From contig MU657198.1 of NCBI GenBank assembly GCA_026770575.1, forward strand, positions 19,698-29,974: DNA of 10,277 nucleotides, in the 5' to 3' direction. Numbering within the stretch: the stretch's first letter is position 1; each line of letters starts with the position of its first letter. Origin of the DNA: Pelagophyceae sp. CCMP2097 (taxonomy: Eukaryota > Sar > Pelagophyceae). Of the stretch, positions 1 through 6,431 are shown one piece after another. The translations under genes were made by a program, and so were the position numbers. The notes beneath the pieces are model-generated. The model searched no databases. It saw only the letters and a list, made by a program, of their open reading frames with translations, and was not told the DNA's origin.

Positions 1-90
1 CTCGACACAATGAGCGTCGCTCGACACAATGAGCGTCGCCTCGACACGATGAGCGTCGCCTCGACACAATGAGCGTCGCTCGACACATCC
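1..90. repeat. 20-bp tandem repeat, four copies plus a partial
   Basis: The unit ctcgacacaatgagcgtcgc is repeated head to tail at 1-19, 20-39, 40-59 and 60-78, with a partial copy from 79. Copies are almost identical: the third has g for a at the ninth base, and copies one and four lack the last base. The 19/20-bp period is not a multiple of three, so the array is not kept as protein-coding sequence. It begins at the first base of the window, so it probably extends to the left. Confidence 0.95.
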
Positions 91-129
91 TCAAATCCTC
101 CCTCCGCAAGGCCCCCGAACAATCTCTCG

Positions 130-960
130 AGACGGGCCCTCTGAACGGGTCCTCTGAACGGGCCATTTGAACGGTCCCTCTTGGACGGTCTCACTGGAAC
201 GGGCCCTTTAGACGGTCCCATTGAACGGTCCCTCTGGACGAGCCCTGGTTGAAGGGAGGGCTCTTAACGGTCTCTCTGGGCGGATCTCCTGACAGGGCCT
301 TTGGACGGTCCCTCTAAACGGTCTCTCTGAACGGGTCCTCTGAATAGTCCCTCTGGGAGATCCCTCCTCCGAACGGTCTCTCTGGACGGGACCTTCAGAC
401 GGCCCCTCTGAACAGTCTCCCGCAGCGGTCTCTCTGAACAGTCTCTCTGGACGGGAACTTCAGACGGTCCCTCTGGGACGGCCCCTCCGAACGGTCTCTC
501 TTGACGGGCCGTTTGAACCGTCTCTCTGAATGATCCCTCTGAACAGTCCCGCTGGACGGGCCCATTGAACGGTCCCTCTGAACAGTCCCTCTGGAAGGGC
601 CCTCTGGGACGGGCCCTCTGAACAGTTTATCTGGACGGTCTATCTGGATGAGCCCTCTGGATGAGCCCCATCAACGGCCCCATCAACGGCCCCTCTGGGA
701 AAATCTTTTTAAACGGTCTAGACGGGCCCTTACAACGGTCCCTCTGGACGGTCTCTCTGGATGGGCCCTCTGGACAGTCCTTTGAAGGGTCCCGCTGGAC
801 AGCTCCTCTAAAGGGTCTCTCTAGACAGCTCCTCTGGATAATTTCTCTGAACAATATCTAGAGGGTTCCTCTGGACGAACCCTCTGGACGGGCTCGTTGG
901 ACGGTTCCTCCGGACGGTTCCTTTGCAAGGTCCCTCTGAACGGCCCCTCTGGGAAGGTCG
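130..960. repeat. Degenerate 13-bp minisatellite (ACGG-TCC-CTCTG type)
   Basis: This stretch is built from dozens of imperfect head-to-tail units of about 13 bp with consensus acggtccctctga/g, where t may be g (acgggccctctga), c/t vary, and some units are 14 bp or longer. For example 130-250 splits into about nine consecutive units. The period is not a multiple of three, so any long frame through it cycles through similar peptides by chance. The plus-strand units carry TGA often but rarely TCA, TTA or CTA, which explains why the minus strand stays open over long distances here. No gene is supported. Confidence 0.9.
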
Positions 961-1310
961 CTCTCCGCACGGCGCCTCCGTACGGGCCCCTGCAAGGGAC
1001 CAGCGCTCCGAGGACCCTCGTACGGGCCCTTGCAGGGCCTTTTGGACGGCCACGTGCACGGCCTCTTTGACGGACAAACAGCGAGCCGCCACGCATTGCA
1101 ACCCGAAAAATCGCCACAGCGGTGCTGGGAAACGGTTCCTCTGGACGGTTCCTCGAGGCAGGTCCTCTTTCGTCGGCCGCGGCGACGCGGCTGGGGCTGC
1201 TTGCTGGCGACCCGAAAGCCCCTCCTGCGCCAAAGGCCTCCGAACTTGCCCCATTGCCTTTTGCCAAAGCCCCTTTGCGCTCCTGGACAAACCCGTTGGA
1301 CGACCCCTCT
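961..1310. other. Non-repeated GC-rich island inside the minisatellite
   Basis: The 13-bp pattern largely breaks down here, apart from a short remnant near 1133-1160. All frames are partly open but none shows a recognisable domain, a convincing start or a codon pattern that stands out from the surroundings. I see no gene. It may be older sequence into which the minisatellite expanded on both sides. Confidence 0.5.
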
Positions 1311-1480
1311 GGACTCATCTCGGCAGTCCCTCTGAACGGTCTCTCTGGACGGCCCCCCTGGACTCCTCTCAGACAGTCCTTCTGGAGGGGCCCTTGCTCG
1401 GCTCCTCTGGATGGTCCCTTTTGGAAGGCCTCCATGGCCCCTCTGGGCGGTCCCTCTGGACAGTCCATCTGAAGACCCCC
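1311..1480. repeat. 13-bp minisatellite, second block
   Basis: The same degenerate acggtccctctgg-type unit returns, with the recurring words tctctctggacgg, cagtccttctgg and cggtccctctgg at roughly 13-14 bp steps. It is in the same orientation as the block at 130-960, so both are probably parts of one array. Confidence 0.8.
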
Positions 1481-1809
1481 TCGATGGACGGCTCCACTCG
1501 GTGCGGTCGGAGAGGCGTCGGAAGAGACTGAAGACGGTCCCTTTTGCACGCGTCCGTTTCACGGCCCCAAGTTGCCCTCGGAAGCGGCCCCTCGAGATCC
1601 AAAGGGAGACGGCCGCTTCAGAACGGCCTTCGGAACGGCCGACTCTGCGGTTGAAGACAGTCGTCGAAGACGCGTCTTCGACTAGGGCCCGTTCTCCGGG
1701 CGGGCCGTCGTCGCCGAAATGGAGACGGTTCTTGCAGAGTCGCCCAAAGGTCGAAAAGTGCGTCTGAAGAGTCGAAAAAGGCGCGTCGAAAAAGGCGCGC
1801 TCTCTTTGA
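1481..1809. other. Intergenic-looking stretch with a perfect palindrome and a 14-bp duplication
   Basis: I find no supportable gene. Two structures are clear. A perfect 20-bp palindrome, gtcgaagacgcgtcttcgac, lies at 1663-1682. A perfect 14-bp tandem duplication of gtcgaaaaaggcgc lies at 1771-1784 and 1785-1798. The rest is mixed-composition sequence with several short open frames on both strands. Confidence 0.7.
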
Positions 1810-2670
1810 GACTTGCTTCGGCGGTCCGATTCAACGGCCCCAAAACGAAGTGGAGACGTTGAAAGATGTGGCGACTTGGCCGCGTCCTCAGCGCACTGTC
1901 GACGGCGTACTCTGCGAAGGGTCCTCTTTCCAAAGGCCCGGTCGCTCCCGCGGCCAAAGCAAGGGAACTCGGTCAAAAGGTCCGAAACGAACGGTTTTGC
2001 GAAAAGGTCTTTGACGGCGGAGACGGGCGGTCCCACCAAGACGGCCCTTGAAAGCCGTCCCACCAAGTCGTTTGCCTCTTTTCCAAAGGAAAAGCCTTCT
2101 CCGCGCGTCGCACACGTCCACGATTCAAACTGCCGCCGTCGTCGCCTAGGCCGTTCTTTGGCCGCGGTGCCGGAGCTGGCGGAGCTGCGCCGCTTGGAGC
2201 CGCTCTTGGCGACTGCGACTGCGGTCTTGCGCGTCCGGCGCGCGTTCTTCGAAGCGGCAGAGGGCAGGGCCACTCTCGACCGCGCGTCGGCGCTCGAAGC
2301 GGCCAAAGTGGTCTTCCGTCTCGCAAAGGCGTCGCCCGCCATGCGTTCAAAGCCCAAAAGCGGCGTCTTCCCACAAACGCAAAGCTTCCCAAAAGATCCA
2401 AGCCGGGGAGGGTCGGAACCGCGTCGCGGAAATCCGCCCTCCCAACGGAAACCTTTCAGGGTCCCGGGAGCCGAAAAGGCGTCGCGGGAGCCGAAAAGGC
2501 GTCCCGGGAGCCGAAAAGGCGTCGCGGGAGCCGAAAAGGGGGTCCGGGGGCCGAAAAGGCGTCGCGAGAAGCCAAAAAGGCGTCGCGGGAGCCAAAAAGG
2601 CGTCGCCACGATCTTTTTTGGCATCAGCACCTTGGTCCGACAGGCCCGCCACCACTATCGGACCCGTTGA
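1810..2670 (+). CDS. Possible coding segment with a helical Ala/Leu-rich stretch; function unknown
   Basis: A plus-strand frame is open from just after a TGA at 1807-1809 to 2670, about 286 codons. The first in-frame ATG is only at 2341, so if coding this would be an exon or a broken gene. The one region that looks like real protein is about residues 116-172 (DNA about 2158-2330), where LAAVPELAELRRLEPLLATA is followed by similar Leu/Ala/Arg/Glu heptad-like sequence suggesting amphipathic helices. The segment before it is basic and low-complexity. The tail from 2461 is the 20-bp tandem repeat read as Lys/Arg/Gly-rich peptide. Against it, the minus strand over 1900-2110 is also open and protein-like, and I match no family. 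I treat this as a weak candidate whose strand is not settled. Confidence 0.22.
   Translation, partial: DLLRRSDSTAPKRSGDVERCGDLAASSAHCRRRTLRRVLFPKARSLPRPKQGNSVKRSETNGFAKRSLTAETGGPTKTALESRPTKSFASFPKEKPSPRVAHVHDSNCRRRRLGRSLAAVPELAELRRLEPLLATATAVLRVRRAFFEAAEGRATLDRASALEAAKVVFRLAKASPAMRSKPKSGVFPQTQSFPKDPSRGGSEPRRGNPPSQRKPFRVPGAEKASREPKRRPGSRKGVAGAEKGVRGPKRRREKPKRRRGSQKGVATIFFGISTLVRQARHHYRTR
2461..2606. repeat. 20-bp tandem repeat (gtcgcgggagccgaaaaggc), seven copies
   Basis: Units start at 2461, 2481, 2501, 2521, 2541, 2561 and 2582. The first, second and third differ only at one base (gtccc or gtcgc). The fifth is more diverged, the sixth is 21 bp, and the last two carry ccaaaaagg in place of ccgaaaagg. 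The order suggests a young left part and an older right part. A 20-bp period rotates the reading frame with each copy, so the array is unlikely to be maintained as protein. Confidence 0.95.
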
Positions 2671-2780
2671 CACTATCGGGACCCGTAGACGACCCGTTGA
2701 CACTATCGGGGCCCGTAGACGACCCGTTGACACTATCGGGACCCGTAGACGACCCGTTGACACTATCGGGACCCGTAGAC
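2661..2780. repeat. 30-bp tandem repeat, four copies
   Basis: Four head-to-tail copies of a 30-bp unit occupy 2661-2690, 2691-2720, 2721-2750 and 2751-2780. Each starts gacccgttgacactatcggg and ends cccgtagac. The only difference I see is g for a after the cggg of copy two. A partial copy (actatcgg) precedes at 2653. The 30-bp period keeps all frames open as 10-residue repeats on both strands, so the open frames through it are no evidence of a gene. Near-identity implies recent amplification or gene conversion. Confidence 0.95.
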
Positions 2781-2867
2781 GACTGGAACTTGGTGTCGCC
2801 GGAAACCCGCGGCTGGAGCTGGCTGGAGCCGGCTGAAGCTGCGATGATCCCCTTGCTCCGTTTGCAG

Positions 2868-2931
2868 ACGCGCGTCGACTTTCAAGTCGACGGCCGCCAC
2901 CAACTCGTTACGCGCGTCGACTTCCAAGTCG
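2868..2931. repeat. 42-bp-spaced duplication containing dyads
   Basis: The 22-mers at 2868-2889 and 2910-2931 (acgcgcgtcgactt followed by tcaagtcg or ccaagtcg) match at 21 of 22 positions and are spaced 42 bp apart. The first copy continues into an 18-bp dyad at 2874-2891, gtcgactt-tc-aagtcgac. Because 42 is a multiple of three, one plus frame reads TRVDFQV twice, 14 residues apart. That is suggestive but too short to claim a gene. Confidence 0.75.
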
Positions 2932-3018
2932 CCGGAAACCGTTTTCCGTCGGGGATCCGGCGCCACCTTGAAGAACGTTGTCAGGGGGGGTTTCGTCGAC
3001 GGCCGAACCACTCGAGGA

Positions 3019-3228
3019 ACGGTCCCTTTTTGGACGGTCCGTTTGCGGCAACTCCTGAAGACAGTCCGTTTTTCGAACGGGCCGTTTCCACGGTCCGTTT
3101 TTTCACGGTCCGTTTTTCCACGGTCCGTTTTTCCACGGTCCGTTTTTCCACGGTCCGCTTTTCCCACGGTCCGCTTTTCCCACGGTCCGCTAGTCCCACG
3201 GTCCGCTAGTCCCACGGTCCGTTGAAAA
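3019..3228. repeat. ACGGTCC array with a 15-bp then 16-bp period
   Basis: The heptamer acggtcc starts at 3090, 3105, 3120, 3135, 3150, 3166, 3182, 3198 and 3214. The first four steps are 15 bp (spacer gtttttcc) and the last four are 16 bp (gcttttccc, then gctagtccc). Looser copies precede at 3019 and 3034. Pairs of identical spacers sit side by side, as expected from stepwise slippage or unequal exchange. The change from 15 to 16 bp rotates the frame, so the pentapeptide repeat readable on the minus strand in the first half is not conserved. Confidence 0.95.
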
Positions 3229-3477
3229 GTGTTTTATTTGAACGGCTCTTCTGAAGGGCCTTTTTGGGGAAGCCACGTTGGCCAGGGCCTTTGAAGGATG
3301 GCAGTTAGAAAGAGAGTCTCGGTCGCGTCGGAAGACCGCGGCCGACTGCCTTGCGACTGCCCGAAACCGCAACTTGGCCCTTTGGCCCTTTGGCAAAACC
3401 GCCGAGCAAGGGTCCTTCGGGGTGCCTCCGGGGTGCTCGACGCGGCGTCTGCACCGGGTTCTGAAAAGCGGCCGTTT
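3229..3477. other. Non-repeated spacer; weak 75-residue open frame
   Basis: No clear gene. A plus frame from a TTG at 3278 to 3505 reads a fairly protein-like stretch (LARAFEGWQLERESRSRRKT and onward), but it lacks an ATG start, ends inside the next tandem array and matches no family I know. The word gttttattt at 3231-3239 would be an AATAAA-type signal if read on the minus strand. A similar gttttatttga occurs at 5281. Confidence 0.3.
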
Positions 3478-3548
3478 GAACAGGGCGTTTGAACAAGGGT
3501 TTTGAAGAGGGCGTTTGAAGAGGGCGTGTGAAGAGGGCGTGTGAAGAG
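3478..3548. repeat. 13-bp tandem repeat (gaagagggcgttt), five copies plus a partial
   Basis: Units start at 3478, 3491, 3504, 3517 and 3530, with a sixth decaying from 3543. Variants are gaacagggcgttt, gaacaagggtttt, gaagagggcgttt and gaagagggcgtgt (twice). The period equals that of the 130-1480 minisatellite although the sequence is different. Read on the other strand, the unit contains aaacgccc, a word shared with the 15-bp array at 9608-9692. Confidence 0.92.
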
Positions 3549-3684
3549 AGCTCCTCTCCGAAGAGGCGGTTCGAAATCTCAAGGCTTTCTTGAGCGACCC
3601 CGGACGACGGTCCTTGAGACTCCGCTGAGGACGGCGCGTCTTCGAAAGGTGATCTTTGAACGGCTTTGCCGACGGCCCTTTTCG

Positions 3685-3728
3685 AAACGGTCCTTTATCA
3701 ACGGTCCGTTTTCAACGGTCCGTTTTTC
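3685..3728. repeat. Short ACGGTCC array, 14-bp period
   Basis: The core acggtcc occurs at 3687, 3701 and 3715 with 14-bp spacing. The units read aacggtccgttttc with one more diverged (aacggtcctttatc). The spacer resembles the gtttttcc spacer of the array at 3090-3220, so this is probably a small relative of it. Confidence 0.85.
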
Positions 3729-4027
3729 GAAGACAACCGAGCAACGGCCTTCGAGGGTCCGTTCTTTCCAAAGTCAAACGGGGTTGTATTTCGAACGACG
3801 TTCTCGAGAGGGTGGTTCTCCGCGTCTTCTGAAAGAGTGGTCCTTCCGACGGCTTTGAGAGAGGGCCCGCCGTGGAAAGAAGGGTCGGAGCGACGCGGGT
3901 CTTCAATGGCCGATCTTTTGAGGCGGGCCGTGCCTTTTTGGCCGCGTCTTTGAACGGCCCTCCGATACGACGTGGAAAGAAGGGCCCGGTCCCCATTTTT
4001 GCCCGGTCCTCATTTTCGACTGTCCAG
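3729..4027. other. No recognisable gene
   Basis: Open frames run through on both strands, including part of a long minus-strand frame, but none shows a domain, a start or codon use I can distinguish from the surroundings. The sequence is rich in words such as cggccct, tttttgg and ggaaaga that recur throughout the window. The 14-mer acgtggaaagaagg at 3969 has a near copy (ccgtggaaagaagg) at 3870. Confidence 0.5.
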
Positions 4028-4123
4028 AAAGACCTTGCGGGGGACCGCCTTGCGAAAGACCTTGCGGGGGACCGCCTTGCGGGGGACCGCCTTGCGAAAG
4101 ACCTTGCGGGGGACCGCCTTGCG
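4028..4123. repeat. 27-bp higher-order tandem repeat (12 + 15 bp)
   Basis: The array consists of two sub-units, aaagaccttgcg (12 bp) and ggggaccgccttgcg (15 bp). Together they form copies at 4028-4054, 4055-4081 and 4097-4123, with a lone 15-bp sub-unit at 4082-4096. All steps are multiples of three, and one plus frame reads KDLAGDRLA repeatedly. Minus frames stay open too. The copies are identical in sequence, so synonymous change cannot be used to test whether it is coding. Confidence 0.93.
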
Positions 4124-4235
4124 GAGGCTTGGTATTCGGACTCCCGTCGTTCAGAAGGCCCCGTTGGAAGACAACGTATGATCCACGCCGGTTCGTTGAG
4201 AAGAGCCCTCCGCAACGGCCTTTTGGCAAGACGGT

Positions 4236-4267
4236 CCTTGATGACAAGGGGCCTTGATGACAAGGGT
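4236..4267. repeat. 16-bp tandem duplication
   Basis: The unit ccttgatgacaagggg at 4236-4251 is followed directly by ccttgatgacaagggt at 4252-4267, with one difference at the last base. No gene is supported in the flanking 4124-4403. Confidence 0.85.
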
Positions 4268-4403
4268 GGAAACCGACACTTTCCCAAAAGAGGGTCCTTG
4301 AGAGATGGAAAGAGGGCGCCTTCGAAGGCGATTTTTTTTGAAAAAAGGCGATTCCCGAATGCAACGGCCGGCGTCTTGGAACCAAGTCGTGGACTAGGTG
4401 CAG

Positions 4404-4791
4404 GCCGCTGGACTGGCTGCGCGCGGTCGTGCCTCTGGCGGAATACGAGGCCTACGTGGCAGCCGTCCTCGGCGCGGGTCTGAAACGCCGCGTCTTGAAT
4501 TCCGAACCGCGAAAATGGACGTTTGAAGACTCGACATTGCGTTGGCCGACGGGCCCGTCTCCGGCGGCCCCGGTCAAGAGCTGCGCGGCCGATCCGAGGC
4601 GCGGTCCTTTGAAAATGACATTCTTTATTAGAGAGCTCCAGCTCAAAGTGAGACCCGATCGAATTCATTTCCGATCGTATCCATCGGACAAGATCAAACT
4701 CATATCCCATCGAACTGATGTGCATATTTTGGAGACGACGACGTTGTCTTATGGAGGGGTCAAGGATATCGGTCTGTTCTCGTCGGAATGA
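4404..4791 (+). CDS. Possible 3' exon or gene fragment, unknown function
   Basis: The plus frame is open to a TGA at 4789-4791. A possible splice acceptor (aggtgcag, then gccgctg) ends at 4403. From there the frame reads PLDWLRAVVPLAEYEAYVAA followed by VLGAGLKRRVLNSEPRKWTF, which has the even residue mix of a folded protein and is unlike the repeat-derived peptides nearby. I do not recognise a family. No ATG lies near its beginning, so it would be an internal or last exon. From about 4606 the frame enters the left arm of the inverted repeat, so the last 60 or so residues are probably read from inserted sequence rather than ancestral protein. The coding-like part is therefore about 4404-4600, and the gene, if ever real, may be truncated. 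Confidence 0.28.
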
Positions 4792-4795
4792 GGCG

Positions 4796-5180
4796 CTGAA
4801 TGGCCCTATCGACGCGCCCCGCAGGGCCGGCTCTTTGTTTTGCGTTGTGGCTCCCCCTTGGGCAGCAGCGACGCGGCATCGCAAGGCGCGCGAGGGGGAC
4901 GGGCCCTTGCGGGACCCGCCACGCGCCGGCAACGTGCGGGAACTGCGCGCAGGCGTCCGCAACCAATCCAAAAAGCGCCCGGAACCGGCCGAGAAAGGCG
5001 CATCGCGGGTGGGTGCGAACTCGAACACAAGTACCCAAAACGCCGATTCCGCGAGAGTCGACGCACCATGCGGAAAATCTACGGGCGTCTGCGCATGGGC
5101 TTGTTGACTGCGCACCATCGACCCCGGGACGGGAGTCGGCTGGGGTGCCTCGGGGTTGCCCTCGGGCCAAAGTAGTACCT
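4796..5180. other. GC-rich core between the inverted-repeat arms
   Basis: This segment is markedly richer in G and C than both flanks. Open frames cross it on both strands (plus 4800-5291, minus through the whole segment) but give no recognisable domain, and each continues into the inverted-repeat arms. The minus strand here reads AFWVLVFEFAP near 5030. A similar AFWVLVHARAF occurs on the minus strand near 8035, reflecting a shared ggcgttttgggt word. I see no confident gene. Confidence 0.4.
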
Positions 5181-5254
5181 GGGTACGAATTTGATTTGGC
5201 TCGCGAGTTTGAGAGTTGTACGAGGTCCGTTGAACGGAGAGCTCACTGCAAGCT

Positions 5255-5263
5255 CTATATATC
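5255..5263 (+). promoter_or_regulatory. TATA-like sequence, doubtful
   Basis: The string ctatatatc stands out in a GC-rich window and lies about 350 bp upstream of the best plus-strand gene candidate. It sits within the right inverted-repeat arm. With no mapped transcript start it is only a compositional candidate. Confidence 0.12.
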
Positions 5264-5367
5264 AACGGGCTTTTCACGGGGTTTTATTTGAGAGAGTCTC
5301 ACTTTGGATCGGGTCTCACTTTGAGCTGAAGTTCTCTCTTCTTTCAAAACGTTTATTCTTTCAAAGG

Positions 5368-5610
5368 GGCTCTGAATTGCGGCATTTAAGAAAAGGCACA
5401 TTTTCCCCGGCCGAATGCAGTCCTTGAGAGGCAGTCCGGCGTTGAGGTCCCGGATACTCTGGCGTTTTGTGGTCCAACTTGCTTCTGCATCGCCTTGTCA
5501 GTCTCCCGAATCGCCTTGTCAGAGGCCGTATTCCGCCTCCCGGGCGCTCCTGGGGGCCCTCTCGAATGCAGTCCGTGGTCCCGTTGCCCCGTCCCGTCGC
5601 CGGTCCCTGA
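5368..5610. other. Unassigned stretch with a 13-bp direct repeat
   Basis: No gene is supported. The word atcgccttgtcag occurs at 5489-5501 and again at 5510-5522. All plus frames carry stops, and the frame of the downstream gene candidate has its last upstream stop at 5608-5610. Confidence 0.5.
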
Positions 5611-6431
5611 AAAGCGGCGCCGGGAAGATGCAGGCCCCTGAATCTCCGGCGTCTGGAAGATGGCGTCTGGAAGAGGCCGCATCGAATTTTCCAGAGTGCG
5701 AGGCGGCGAATTGCGTCGCGGAAGCGTTTTGAAGCGCGTTTTTCACAAGTCTCGACGGGTGTAGGCGGCCGCCTCGCCGTCCTCGCCAAAGATTACGACG
5801 CCGCTCAACTGGGCCGCGACGCCACCGCGGAACGTGTTGGCGAAGGCCTCGAAGCGGACACCGCCCGTGTCTTGACCGAAACCGCGGAGCCCGACGGAGC
5901 CTCCGAATCGGACGACTTGACCCTCGACCTCGACGACGTATACGACGACGGCCTTGCCGCCGACGTGGCCAACGCCGTCGGAAAAACGCCGGCGGCGGAA
6001 ACGCCGCCGGCGGAAACGCCGGCGGCGGAAACGCCGCCGGCGGAAACGCCGGCGGCGGAAACGGCGCCGGCGGTGCCCGGCCAACCCGCCAAAGACGAAG
6101 GGCAAGGCGAAGAGCACGGCGAAGCGGAGCCCGACCCAGAGCCGCAACGCGCCGAGCCGCAACGCGCCGAGCCGCAACGCGCCGAGCCGGACCCCCATTT
6201 GCCCCAACCCTCTTGCGATTCGCCGCCGCCTTCGCCGCCGCCTTCGCCCGAGCTGCAAGTGCCGCCGGAAACGTGCGTGGTGGAAAGGCCGCGGTTGGCC
6301 CTCATTTGAATTCTAGGATTGCATACGCCGTCGCCGACGACGACGTCGCGGAGATTGATGCCCTCCGGGCGAGCGCGCGGCAAGGGACCGCGTCGTGGCA
6401 CGTCGACGGTGCGTGCGTCTCTTTCTTGTGA
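5611..6431 (+). CDS. Acidic Ala/Glu/Pro-rich repeat protein, probably with one intron (best gene candidate)
   Basis: After a stop at 5608-5610 the frame is open to 6309. Coding character begins near 5765, where gggtgtag could be a splice acceptor. It reads GGRLAVLAKDYDAAQLGRDA, then an Asp/Glu-rich stretch (SDDLTLDLDDVYDDGLAADV), five alternating TPAAE/TPPAE pentapeptides (5986-6060), three EPQRA pentapeptides (6139-6183) and a PPPSPPPSP segment. Both repeats have 15-bp units, so the frame is kept. Removing 6273-6316 joins this in phase to a second protein-like exon, IAYAVADDDVAEIDALRASA and on to a TGA at 6429-6431. The composition suggests a disordered acidic protein; I recognise no family. 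No in-frame ATG exists upstream, so the 5' exon lies elsewhere. The minus strand is also open here in a codon-aligned way, so the strand is not proven. A second GTGCGT at 6409 could be another donor. Confidence 0.42.
5986..6060 (+). repeat. 15-bp repeat encoding TPAAE/TPPAE, hairpin-forming
   Basis: Five units start at 5986, 6001, 6016, 6031 and 6046, alternating acgccggcggcggaa and acgccgccggcggaa, with a decayed sixth (acggcgccggcggtg) at 6061. The alternation makes gccggcggcg (5988-5997) the perfect reverse complement of cgccgccggc (6002-6011), separated by gaaa. The same arrangement recurs 30 bp downstream. Confidence 0.95.
6139..6183 (+). repeat. 15-bp repeat encoding EPQRA, three identical copies
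   Basis: The unit gagccgcaacgcgcc is repeated exactly at 6139-6153, 6154-6168 and 6169-6183, in frame with the Ala/Glu/Pro-rich candidate gene. Identity even at third positions indicates recent expansion. Confidence 0.95.
6273..6316 (+). other. Candidate 44-nt intron
   Basis: The segment begins gtgcgtgg and ends gaattctag. Cutting it out joins ...PPE plus the split codon ac|g to IAYAVADDD in frame, bypassing the TGA at 6307-6309. GTGCGT is a common donor form in GC-rich algal and protist genes. The intron is short, and I see no firm branch-point motif. Confidence 0.4.

Larger units (their letters stand above)
4606..5367. repeat. Inverted repeat about 0.7 kb apart, possible foldback or MITE-like element
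   Basis: The left arm at 4639-4660 (cagctcaaagtgagacccga and two more bases) is the exact reverse complement of 5307-5328. With two mismatches the match extends to 4630-4660 and 5307-5337, 29 of 31 bases. Weaker matches continue outward to cctttgaaa (4606-4614) and tttcaaagg (5359-5367), and inward to a block at 4689-4708 resembling the reverse complement of 5181-5199. The right arm is about 80 bp longer between these blocks. The arms are visibly richer in A and T than the GC-rich centre (4800-5170). No transposase frame is seen between them. This may be a non-autonomous element or an inverted segmental duplication. Confidence 0.7.

Noticed and set aside
1..90. CRISPR array or telomere repeat
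   Set aside because: The copies are directly adjacent with no spacers, and a 20-bp unit does not resemble known telomere repeats.
858..2630. 590-codon minus-strand open frame
   Set aside because: It passes through the 13-bp and 20-bp tandem arrays and reads low-complexity peptides at both ends. The plus-strand units contain TGA often but almost no TCA, TTA or CTA, so the minus strand stays open by composition. Only the part near 1900-2110 looks protein-like.
2618..2836. Plus-strand frame made of 10-residue repeats
   Set aside because: The 30-bp period leaves every frame open on both strands, so an open frame here carries no information.
3712..5277. 521-codon minus-strand open frame
   Set aside because: It crosses the ACGGTCC array, the 27-bp array and both the arm and core of the inverted repeat without any domain, so it is most easily explained by stop-codon scarcity.
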